A DNA stretch of 64,000 nt. Origin: Clostridia bacterium. GTDB taxonomy: Bacteria; Bacillota; Clostridia; Christensenellales; Borkfalkiaceae. Position 1 is the stretch's first letter, and the number at the start of each line of letters is the position of its first letter. The translations under genes were made by a program, and so were the position numbers. Shown here piece after piece: positions 53,033 through 60,327 of the stretch. The stretch spans positions 1 through 64,000 of the forward strand of contig JAFQMD010000016.1 of the NCBI GenBank assembly GCA_017396365.1, written 5' to 3'. The notes beneath the pieces were generated by a model that was not told where the DNA came from, did no database searches, and saw only the letters and a list, made by a program, of their open reading frames with translations.

Positions 53033-53750
53033 ACAAATGAAAGTTGAAGACCTTATCATTTTACATGAAGACAATCACGTTATCGTGGTTTTGAAACCCC
53101 AAAACGTACCTTCTTGTGAAGACGAGTCAAAGGATAAAGATTTACTCACCGTAATAAAAGAGTATATAAAAATCAAAAACAACAAGCCCGGTAACGTTTA
53201 CGTAGGGCTCGTTCATAGACTTGATAGACCGACGGGTGGCGTAATGGTTTACGCAAAATCTTCAAAGGCGGCGGCAAGGCTTTCCGAACAAATGAAAACG
53301 GGCGACTTTGAAAAGAAATACTATACCGTTTTGGTTGGTAGCCCAAGGGAGAGTAAGGCAACTCTTACTAACTATATGAAGAAAAACCCGATAAACAATA
53401 TGGTTTACGTTTGTCCGCAAACGGTCGAGGGCGCAAAGTTTGCCGAACTCGAATATAAAGTAATTGAAGAAAAGAACGGACTTTCGTTTACCGAAGTTAC
53501 TTTGCATACGGGTAGAAGTCATCAAATACGCGTGCAAATGGCAAATATCGGAACTCCCGTTTACGGAGATATGCGTTACGGAGGCGAAAATGCTAAAAAG
53601 GGTAGGCTTGCGCTTTGGGCTACTTCGCTTACTTTTACTCACCCCGTTTCAAAAGAAAGGCTTTGCTTTAAGGTAGAACCGCCAAAAGATTTAGCGCCTT
53701 GGAAAATTTTTGATACTTCAAAGGCAGTAAATATTACGTACAAAGGATAA
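53025..53750 (+). CDS. RluA-family 23S rRNA/tRNA pseudouridine synthase
   Basis: The 241-residue protein is the catalytic domain of an RluA-type synthase without an S4 domain: LHEDNHVIVVLKPQNVPSCE, the catalytic motif VHRLDRPTGGVMVYAKS (catalytic Asp near residue 68), EKKYYTVLVG, and TGRSHQIRVQMANIGTPVYGD. It isomerises uridine in rRNA or tRNA; the site is not predictable. AGGAGG lies inside the upstream gene, with which it overlaps by 8 nt, supporting the start at 53025. Part of an RNA-modification operon after ileS. Confidence 0.92.
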   Translation: MTEQMKVEDLIILHEDNHVIVVLKPQNVPSCEDESKDKDLLTVIKEYIKIKNNKPGNVYVGLVHRLDRPTGGVMVYAKSSKAAARLSEQMKTGDFEKKYYTVLVGSPRESKATLTNYMKKNPINNMVYVCPQTVEGAKFAELEYKVIEEKNGLSFTEVTLHTGRSHQIRVQMANIGTPVYGDMRYGGENAKKGRLALWATSLTFTHPVSKERLCFKVEPPKDLAPWKIFDTSKAVNITYKG

Positions 53751-53756
53751 AATTTT

Positions 53757-54521
53757 ATGTTAAAACCAAACCAAATAGCCGAAACCTATCTATCGGTAGG
53801 CGAGGCAAAAGTAAAACAATCGGTAATAAAAACGTTTTTACTTGCTATAATGGCAGGTGCGTTTATAGCGTTTGCAGGCGTTGGCGCAACTTTTGGAAAC
53901 GTTTACGCAAACAAGGTCGTAGGCGCAGCCATTTTCCCAGGTGGACTTGCAATGGTAATTTTAGCAGGTAGCGAACTTTTTACGGGCAACTGCCTACTTA
54001 TAATGCCACTTTTACAAGGAAGAATAAAAGGAACTGACCTTGTTAAAAATTTAGTAATCGTTTATCTTGGAAATTTAGTAGGCGCAGTTTTGGTGTCGGC
54101 GATAACCGTGTTTAGCGGAGCGTTTGACGGTGTTAGTCAAACGGTAATAGCAACGGCAACCGCAAAGGCTAACTTGCAATTTTTCCCAGCGTTTTTAAAA
54201 GGCGTTGCTTGTAACGTTCTCGTATGTTTGGCAGTTTGGATGGGCTTTTCAGCAGAAACGGCAGGCGGAAAAATACTTGCTATTTTCTTCCCTATTTTAA
54301 TTTTCGTAGTAGCAGGTTTTGAACACTCGGTAGCAAATATGTTCTATCTTCCAGCAGGCTTTTTCTCGGTATTAAAGTCGGGAACTGACGCAAACACTTT
54401 AACAGTAGGTGGCGCGCTTATAAACAATCTTTTACCAGTAACGCTCGGCAATATCGTCGGCGGTATGGCGATAGGAATAGTGTACAAATTCGTATATCTT
54501 CCTAAGAAAAATCAAGACTAA
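53757..54521 (+). CDS. Formate/nitrite transporter family protein
   Basis: The 254-residue membrane protein has six helices and FNT signatures: AGAFIAFAGVGATFGN near 33-48, GSELFTGNCLLIMPLLQGRI near 76-95 (with the L-x-T-G-N half helix), GNLVGAVLV near 112 and KGVACNVLVCLAVWMGFSA near 145-163, plus the central histidine region (FEHSVANMFYLPAG near 190-203). FNT proteins form pentamers moving formate, nitrite, hydrosulfide or lactate; the gene context does not decide which. It starts 6 nt after the pseudouridine synthase and is followed by a perfect terminator. Confidence 0.93.
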   Translation: MLKPNQIAETYLSVGEAKVKQSVIKTFLLAIMAGAFIAFAGVGATFGNVYANKVVGAAIFPGGLAMVILAGSELFTGNCLLIMPLLQGRIKGTDLVKNLVIVYLGNLVGAVLVSAITVFSGAFDGVSQTVIATATAKANLQFFPAFLKGVACNVLVCLAVWMGFSAETAGGKILAIFFPILIFVVAGFEHSVANMFYLPAGFFSVLKSGTDANTLTVGGALINNLLPVTLGNIVGGMAIGIVYKFVYLPKKNQD

Positions 54522-54530
54522 AAAAATGCA

Positions 54531-54573
54531 AAAAGTCCCTTATAGGTCGATTATCGACCTATAAGGGACTTTT
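54531..54573. terminator. Bidirectional terminator (perfect 20-bp stem)
   Basis: AAAAGTCCCTTATAGGTCGA (54531-54550) is the exact reverse complement of 54554-54573, with a 3-nt loop TTA. It stops the FNT gene (+) and the small HTH gene (-). Confidence 0.93.
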
Positions 54574-54586
54574 ATTTTGATTAAAA

Positions 54587-54829
54587 TCAATCTATTTCTA
54601 AAAGTTCAGAACGGAAAACTTCGTCGTCAAGAAATTCCATATACGTCATATCAAAACCCCTTGCCAACTTAAATATCGTCGTTAGCGTTACAGTTTTGTT
54701 TTGCCCATTTAAAATTCTATCAAGCGCTCCGTGTAAAATTCCAGATTTGCGTTCAAGTCTATAGTTTGTCATTTTCTTTTCTTTTAATAATTTCAATATG
54801 CGTTTTGCGACTGCGTCGTTTAAAGTCAT
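54587..54829 (-). CDS. Small XRE-family HTH regulator
   Basis: The 80-residue protein is one Cro/cI-type HTH domain: NDAVAKRILKLLKEKKMTNY, RLERKSGILHGALDRILNG, TVTLTTIFKLARGFDMTYMEFLDD. It has no sensor or catalytic part. Such regulators often control their own promoter or a small nearby operon; the divergent gene at 54959 is the nearest candidate target. The 130-nt divergent region contains AAAAATGCGT repeated (54898 and 54909), which may be operator half-sites. Confidence 0.85.
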   Translation of the reverse strand: MTLNDAVAKRILKLLKEKKMTNYRLERKSGILHGALDRILNGQNKTVTLTTIFKLARGFDMTYMEFLDDEVFRSELLEID

Positions 54830-54923
54830 GTTTATACCCCTAATTAGTTATTAGATTAAGTATATACAATCACGCGATTAAAAATACACATTTAAAAATG
54901 CGTCATTAAAAATGCGTAAACGC

Positions 54924-54952
54924 TTGACAAAAAGAATTTAAACGTAGATAAT
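54924..54952 (+). promoter_or_regulatory. Promoter of the SLOG-like gene (leaderless)
   Basis: TTGACA (54924-54929), 17-bp spacer, GATAAT (54947-54952), then six bases AAAACT and ATG 54959. The transcription start should coincide with the start codon. No ribosome site is seen. Confidence 0.75.
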
Positions 54953-54958
54953 AAAACT

Positions 54959-55399
54959 ATGATAATTAGTTTTTTTGGACACGCTAATTTTAGTTGTGAT
55001 GAACAGTTTTTTATTCAAACAGTGCAAACGTTGCAAGAGATAATAGGCGACAGCGAAGTAGAGTTTTTTGTAGGTAGTTATGGCAACTTTGATTCTTTTG
55101 GTTTAAAGTGCGCAAAAGAGATAAAATTGCAAAGAGCCGACGTAAAAATTACAAGGGTTACGCCATATCTTAATAAGGAATACGCAAAAGATAAACTAAT
55201 TGACGGAAATTTATATCCTGAAATAGAGCACGTTCCACCAAAGTTTGCCATTATAAAGCGTAACGAGTGGGTTATAGACAAGTCGGATATAGTAATTTTC
55301 TATATGAAATTTTCTACGAAAAAAACCTACGATTTTTATTTGTACGCAAAGAGAAAAAATAAGCGAATAATCAATCTTGCAGACTCACCGAAGTTATAA
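54959..55399 (+). CDS. SLOG/DUF1273-like nucleotide-binding protein
   Basis: The 146-residue protein opens with IISFFGHANF, has EFFVGSYGNFDSFGLKCAKE near 40-59 and ends with KSDIVIFYMKFSTKKTYDFY. This G-x-G-N-F-D and final strand pattern is that of SLOG-type Rossmann proteins (YpsA/DUF1273 branch), thought to bind nucleotide-derived ligands; function of the short standalone forms is unknown. The ATG lies 6 nt after a -10 box, so the mRNA is likely leaderless. The 3' end overlaps the convergent murG gene by 29 bp. A stand-alone SLOG gene can belong to stress or defence signalling, but nothing here shows that. Confidence 0.7.
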   Translation: MIISFFGHANFSCDEQFFIQTVQTLQEIIGDSEVEFFVGSYGNFDSFGLKCAKEIKLQRADVKITRVTPYLNKEYAKDKLIDGNLYPEIEHVPPKFAIIKRNEWVIDKSDIVIFYMKFSTKKTYDFYLYAKRKNKRIINLADSPKL

Positions 55400-56429
55400 G
55401 TTTTGCAATTTTTTCATTAGGCAATTTTGAAAAATGTTTGGCGCAATTATGGGTTAAACTCTTCGCGTTAGTTTCAAGTTTTACTATTGCGCTGTAAAAA
55501 GTTTTTTCGGTCATATCTTCTTCATATAAAACTTCAATAAGTTTTCGCTTTTTAAAATATTCGGCGTTTTCTATTTGGTCTCCCCTTGAATTTCCCTTTG
55601 GTAAAGGAATTGCAAGGGTAGGCTTTTTTAATGCCGTGAGTTCAAAAAGCGAGTTTGCTCCTGCCCTTGAAACTATTAAATCGCTAAGGAAAAAGAGTTC
55701 GCCGATACTATCCGAAAACTGCATTTTTAAATACCCTTTTTCGCGAGAGTTTTCGCCTTTCCCCCTGCCGCATAAATGTATCACGTCATAGCGGTTAATC
55801 AACTTATAAAGGCACTTTTCCACCATTTTATTTATTGAAAGGCTACCTAAACTACCGCCGAAAACGAGTAAAATTTTCTTTCTGCCCGAAAGTCCGTATT
55901 TTTTAAGTAGGGCGTTTTTGTCGTACGAAAAGAAGAGTTTTTCGTTTATGGGGCTACCCGTAAAAACGGTTTTCGTATCGCTAACTTTAGTGCAGTCGAA
56001 AGACGTTAAAAACAGGTCGGAATATTTTGCGCCGATTTTGTTTGCAAGCCCTACCGTCATATCCGACTCGTGCGAAATTACGGGCACTTTGAGTTTTTTA
56101 CCGGCGATAACCGTTGGCAGAGAAACGTAGCCACCCTTAGAAAAAATTGCCGACGGTTTTAAGTCTTTTATAATCTTTTTAGCGTCTTGTATTCCTTTGA
56201 CAAGTTTTATAGGAATAAGCAAGTTTTTTGGGGTAAACTTTCTTTCAAGTTTTACCGTAGTTATGGGGTAATAAGGCAAATTTTCTCTTTTTGCAAGGCT
56301 TTTTTCTACGCCGTCGTAACTGCCGACGTAAACTATTTTGTCAAAACGTTTTTTCAAGAAAGGGAGTAGGGCAAGGTTAGGAGTTACGTGTCCAGCCGTG
56401 CCACCGCCCGTTAAAATTAAAGTTCTCAT
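55371..56429 (-). CDS. murG: UDP-GlcNAc:lipid I N-acetylglucosaminyltransferase MurG
   Basis: The start is taken at 56429 (352 residues), where the family begins: MRTLILTGGGTAGHVTPN with the phosphate-binding G-loop. Other motifs are FSKGGYVSLPTVIAGK near 98-113, VISHESDMTVGLANK near 118, LLVFGGSLGSLSINKMV near 183 and SRAGANSLFELTALKKPTL near 255-273. It transfers GlcNAc to lipid I, making lipid II at the inner membrane face. A longer frame to 56498 lacks family similarity. The gene lies outside a mur/fts cluster and overlaps the convergent SLOG-like gene by 29 bp. Confidence 0.93.
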   Translation of the reverse strand: MRTLILTGGGTAGHVTPNLALLPFLKKRFDKIVYVGSYDGVEKSLAKRENLPYYPITTVKLERKFTPKNLLIPIKLVKGIQDAKKIIKDLKPSAIFSKGGYVSLPTVIAGKKLKVPVISHESDMTVGLANKIGAKYSDLFLTSFDCTKVSDTKTVFTGSPINEKLFFSYDKNALLKKYGLSGRKKILLVFGGSLGSLSINKMVEKCLYKLINRYDVIHLCGRGKGENSREKGYLKMQFSDSIGELFFLSDLIVSRAGANSLFELTALKKPTLAIPLPKGNSRGDQIENAEYFKKRKLIEVLYEEDMTEKTFYSAIVKLETNAKSLTHNCAKHFSKLPNEKIAKLITSVSLQD

Positions 56430-56483
56430 ATTCCATAGTATGTTAAAAAACCGATAAATTAACAAAAAATATTGCTTAAGGGG

Positions 56484-56512
56484 TTGAAAAATAGTCAAAA
56501 GTAGGTTAAAAT
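56484..56512 (+). promoter_or_regulatory. Promoter of glpK
   Basis: TTGAAA (56484-56489), 17-bp spacer, TAAAAT (56507-56512). About 57 nt of leader follow, containing AAAGCATTTAAATGCTTT (56532-56549), a perfect 18-bp palindrome that could be an operator. Confidence 0.8.
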
Positions 56513-56575
56513 TGAAATGAATATATAATTAAAGCATTTAAATGCTTTAAACCTATCAGTTAAAAGGGAGAAAAT

Positions 56576-58039
56576 ATGAGTTATATTGTAGCAATCGACG
56601 AGGGAACGACCAGTACGAGAGCCGTTTTGTACGACCTTGAAAAGAAACAAATCGTAAGGCAAAAGTCTTCGCCGATAAAACAAGTTTATCCTAAACCGTC
56701 TTTCGTGGAAGAAAACGCAAGCGAAATTTACGCCGAAACACTTTCTTCGCTCGTTGAAATTTTAGAGAGCGCTGACGATATAAGACAAGTTCTCGGCATA
56801 GGTATTACCAACCAAAGAGAAACCGTTGTCGCTTGGGATAGGGCGACTGGTAAACCGCTCTATAACGCAATCGTTTGGCAATGCAGAAGAACTGCCGATT
56901 TTATGAGCAGGCTTGAAAAAACTCACGGCGAGATTATTCGTCAAAAAACGGGGCTTGTTATGGACGCGTATTTTTCGGCGAGTAAAATAAAATGGCTTAT
57001 AGATAACGTTCCGCAAATTAGCCAAAAACTCAAAAACGGCGAAGTTTGTTTTGGCACGGTTGACAGTTATTTAGTGTATAAATTAACGGGTGGAAAGGCT
57101 TTCGTTACCGACGTTACCAACGCGTCGAGAACTATGCTTTTCAACTTAAAAACGCTATCGTACGATAAAGAACTTTTAGACCTTTTTGGGATTCCCGAAA
57201 ACTCTTTGCCGAAAGTCGTCGCAAGCGACGAAAGGGTGGGCGAATTTGAATACTCGGGCGTAAAAATTCCCATTTGCGGTATAGCAGGCGACCAACAGTC
57301 GGCGCTTATCGGGCAAGGATGTTTTGAAGTCGGAACTAGTAAAGTTACCTACGGAACGGGACTTTTTATGTTATATAATCTTGGCAAAAATCCTACTATT
57401 TCAAAAAACGGTTTGGTAACTACCGTCGCCTACACGATAGGTGGCGAAACGGCTTACGCCTTTGAAGGTAGCGTGTTTAACGCAGGTAGCACTATTCAAT
57501 GGCTTAGAGATAATTTGGGCTTTTTCAAGTCGTCGAAAGATAGCGAAAAACTTGCAAAATCGGTTGAAGATAACGGTGGGGTGTATTTAGTCCCCGCATT
57601 TACAGGTCTTGGCGCGCCTATTTGGGATAGTAACGCAAGGGGGGTTATTTGCGGACTTACGCGTGGCGCAACAAAAGCGCATATAACTAGGGCTGGGCTT
57701 GAAGCAATGGCGTATTCAACCAAAGATTTGGCAGTCGTAATGGAAGAAGAAAGCGGACAAAAAATGCAAGAACTCCGCTCGGACGGGGGAGCGTCTGCAA
57801 ACGACTTTTTGATGGGTTTTCAAGCCGAAATTTTGGGAATTGCCGTCAACCGACCAACCGAAAAAGAAAGCACGGCGCTCGGCGCGGTGTATCTTTGCGC
57901 GATAGGGCTTGGGCTTATTAAAAAGGACGAAGTTTCTTCGTATAGGCAAACTGAAAAAATATTTACGCCAAGTGGCGACGAAAAATATCAAAAATATTAT
58001 AAAGAGTGGCAAAAAGCACTAAAAAGGAGCGTTTTATGA
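56576..58039 (+). CDS. glpK: Glycerol kinase
   Basis: The 487-residue FGGY kinase has AIDEGTTSTRAVLYD (ATP phosphate loop), GITNQRETVVAWDR near 75-88, NAIVWQCRRTADFM, the glycerol-binding YFSASKIKWLIDN near 132-144, GIAGDQQSALIGQGCF near 237-252 with the catalytic Asp, and ADGGAS-like RSDGGASANDFLMGFQAE near 401. It phosphorylates glycerol to sn-glycerol 3-phosphate. It keeps no neighbouring glpF or glpD. GGGAG precedes the ATG. The stop overlaps the following hydrolase start (ATGA). Confidence 0.95.
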   Translation: MSYIVAIDEGTTSTRAVLYDLEKKQIVRQKSSPIKQVYPKPSFVEENASEIYAETLSSLVEILESADDIRQVLGIGITNQRETVVAWDRATGKPLYNAIVWQCRRTADFMSRLEKTHGEIIRQKTGLVMDAYFSASKIKWLIDNVPQISQKLKNGEVCFGTVDSYLVYKLTGGKAFVTDVTNASRTMLFNLKTLSYDKELLDLFGIPENSLPKVVASDERVGEFEYSGVKIPICGIAGDQQSALIGQGCFEVGTSKVTYGTGLFMLYNLGKNPTISKNGLVTTVAYTIGGETAYAFEGSVFNAGSTIQWLRDNLGFFKSSKDSEKLAKSVEDNGGVYLVPAFTGLGAPIWDSNARGVICGLTRGATKAHITRAGLEAMAYSTKDLAVVMEEESGQKMQELRSDGGASANDFLMGFQAEILGIAVNRPTEKESTALGAVYLCAIGLGLIKKDEVSSYRQTEKIFTPSGDEKYQKYYKEWQKALKRSVL

Positions 58040-58935
58040 GAGAAAAAGAATTTAAAGGCGCAAATGGTAAAATAATATTTTATAGGTTTTGGGAGTGTGA
58101 AAATCCAAAGGGTATGGTACAAATCGTACACGGTATGGCGGAAAACACTTTAAGATACGAAAAGTTGGCGGAGTATTTAGTAGAGCAAGGTTTTATAGTT
58201 TTTGCCGACGACCATAGGGGACACGGCAAAACGGACGATTGCTCGGGATACGCAGACGGAGATATGTTTTTCGATACCTTAAAAGACGTCGCTATGCTCA
58301 GCGATATTTATAAAAATCTTTACCCTAAATTACCGCTCGTCATTTTGGGGCATAGTTACGGCTCGTTTTTAACGCAGGCGTACTTGGAAAATTACGGGGA
58401 TAAAATCGACGGCGCGATTATCGGCGGTAGCGCAATGATGAAAGGAGCGCTTATTACGGCAGGCGGATTTATTTCAAGTCTTGGCTGTCTTTTCGGGAAA
58501 AAGAAGAAACCTGCTAAATTTTTGGCAAATATGAGTTTTGGTTCGTATAATAAGAAGTTTAGCGAAGGCTCGTTCATCTCGTCAATAAAAGAAGAGTGCG
58601 AAATTTACGATAAATCTTGGGGTTGCGGTTTCGTGCTCAGTTACAACTTCTACAAATATTTCTTCAAGGGTTTAAAAACTCTTTACAAAAAGAAAAATTA
58701 TAATAAAATTCCACTCGACAAACCTATTTTGCTTATCGCAGGCAAGCAAGATCCCGTCGGTGATATGAGTAAATCGGTCAAAAAACTCGAAAAGTTTTAT
58801 ATTGAAACGGTAGGGGTAAAATCGGTTGAAAGCGTTTTATACGACGGGGTAAGACACGAATATTTTAACGACGTTTCACGCAAGGCGTCGTTTGAAGAAG
58901 TGGCGAGATTTTGCATTGAAATAGTCGAAGGGTAA
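58036..58935 (+). CDS. Alpha/beta hydrolase, monoacylglycerol lipase-like
   Basis: The start at 58036 follows AAAGGAG and overlaps the glpK stop by 4 nt; earlier in-frame codons lie inside glpK. The 299-residue serine hydrolase (hydrolase_4 family) has MVQIVHGMAENTLRYEKLAEY, ADDHRGHGKTDD, the nucleophile elbow ILGHSYGSFLTQAYLE (Ser near 105), the catalytic Asp in AGKQDPVGD near 236-244 and His in VRHEYFND near 280-287. Monoacylglycerol lipases release glycerol, so coupling to glycerol kinase makes metabolic sense: lipid-derived glycerol to glycerol 3-phosphate (inference from the overlap). Confidence 0.88.
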   Translation: MREKEFKGANGKIIFYRFWECENPKGMVQIVHGMAENTLRYEKLAEYLVEQGFIVFADDHRGHGKTDDCSGYADGDMFFDTLKDVAMLSDIYKNLYPKLPLVILGHSYGSFLTQAYLENYGDKIDGAIIGGSAMMKGALITAGGFISSLGCLFGKKKKPAKFLANMSFGSYNKKFSEGSFISSIKEECEIYDKSWGCGFVLSYNFYKYFFKGLKTLYKKKNYNKIPLDKPILLIAGKQDPVGDMSKSVKKLEKFYIETVGVKSVESVLYDGVRHEYFNDVSRKASFEEVARFCIEIVEG

Positions 58936-58938
58936 ACT

Positions 58939-60282
58939 ATGCAAAACGTTAAAATAAACCTTCCGCAAGGCGTTTATGAAGTGCTTGAAAAATTAAATAG
59001 CGCAGGTTTTGAATCTTACGCCGTGGGCGGTTGCGTGCGTGACAGTTTGCTTTTAAAAAACCCTGAAGACTGGGACGTAACGACCAAAGCAACGCCCGAA
59101 AAAGTAGTGGAATTGTTTTCGCCCGACGTCATTTTAACGGGGCTTAAACACGGCACGGTTACCGTTAGGCATAAGGGGAAAAATTACGAAGTTACAACTT
59201 TTCGTAGCGACGGAAAATACGTGGATTCCCGTCATCCCGAAAGCGTCGGCTTTGTAAGTCGAATAGAAGAAGATTTAAAGCGCCGTGATTTTACCGTAAA
59301 CGCAATGGCTTATAGTGAAAAAAGCGGGTTAATCGACTTATACGGCGGTTTATCCGATTTAAAAAACGGTATTTTAAGGGCTGTAGGCAATCCTGAAGAG
59401 CGTTTTTGCGAAGACGCTCTGCGTATTTTAAGGGGTGTAAGATTCGTTTCTACAACGGGTTTTTCTATCGAAGAAAACACCTTAAAAGCAATGCTTAAAA
59501 GCGTTGACGGTTTAAAAAAAGTTTCTGCCGAAAGGGTGTTTTTGGAAATGGATAAAATGCTTTTGGGCGACTACGCTGAAAAGGCGCTTTTAGTTGCTCC
59601 CGAAATAATTTTTGCAGTTATTCCCGAAATGAGAAAGTGCTATAAATTTTTGCAACGTAGCAAATGGCACTTGCACGACGTTTACACGCACACGGTAATC
59701 GCGACTAAAAGCGTAAGGCAAGATAGGGCGCTTAGATGGTGTATGCTACTTCACGATATAGCAAAGCCCGACAAGTTTTTTTTAGACGACGTGGGCGAAG
59801 GGCATTTTTACGGGCATCCCGAACTGTCCTTTGAAATGGCGGATAAGATATTAACGCGCCTTAAAATGCCAAACAAGTTAAAAAACGAAGTTTTAATTTT
59901 AATAAAAAATCACGACGTTTATCTTCCTACCGAGAAAAAGAAGATAAAACGGCAACTTTATAAATTTGGCGAAGATATACTTTTAAAACTTTTAGAAGTT
60001 AAATTTGCCGACAATCAAGGGCAGGGGACTCAACTTGCCCTTGCGGAGAATGAAAAACTTTTTCAAATTAAAGATTGCGTTCAAAAAGTAGTTGAAAGCG
60101 GAGAGTGTTACAGTTTAAAAACCCTTGCCGTAAGCGGAAAAGACCTTTTGGAGTTGGGTTTTAGCGGAGAGGTCGTTGGTAAGGTTTTAGACGCGCTTTT
60201 AAAAGACGTTATCGACGAAAATATTCCAAACGAAAGGCAAAGACTTATAAAAAGCATACTATCGCGTAGAGAAAAATTCTAA
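58939..60282 (+). CDS. cca: tRNA nucleotidyltransferase (CCA-adding enzyme)
   Basis: The 447-residue class II nucleotidyltransferase has GGCVRDSLLLKNPEDWDVTT near 28-47 with the catalytic D-x-D, KHGTVTVRHKGKNYEVTTFR, the motif RRDFTVNAMAYS near 114-125, EDALRILRGVRF near 156-167, and an HD domain (MLLHDIAKPDKF, NHDVYLP). It adds or repairs the 3' CCA of tRNAs; the HD domain may give phosphatase activity. It starts 3 nt after the hydrolase gene. The tRNA-Arg in this window encodes its CCA, so the enzyme would act in repair there. Confidence 0.95.
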   Translation: MQNVKINLPQGVYEVLEKLNSAGFESYAVGGCVRDSLLLKNPEDWDVTTKATPEKVVELFSPDVILTGLKHGTVTVRHKGKNYEVTTFRSDGKYVDSRHPESVGFVSRIEEDLKRRDFTVNAMAYSEKSGLIDLYGGLSDLKNGILRAVGNPEERFCEDALRILRGVRFVSTTGFSIEENTLKAMLKSVDGLKKVSAERVFLEMDKMLLGDYAEKALLVAPEIIFAVIPEMRKCYKFLQRSKWHLHDVYTHTVIATKSVRQDRALRWCMLLHDIAKPDKFFLDDVGEGHFYGHPELSFEMADKILTRLKMPNKLKNEVLILIKNHDVYLPTEKKKIKRQLYKFGEDILLKLLEVKFADNQGQGTQLALAENEKLFQIKDCVQKVVESGECYSLKTLAVSGKDLLELGFSGEVVGKVLDALLKDVIDENIPNERQRLIKSILSRREKF

Positions 60283-60327
60283 ATTTATTACGGGATAGCG
60301 TGCCCAACGAAAAAGGGGGGTGAAAAT

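Noticed and set aside
53262..53642. 126-codon frame on the minus strand
   Set aside because: Antisense of the pseudouridine synthase gene, whose catalytic motif is intact.
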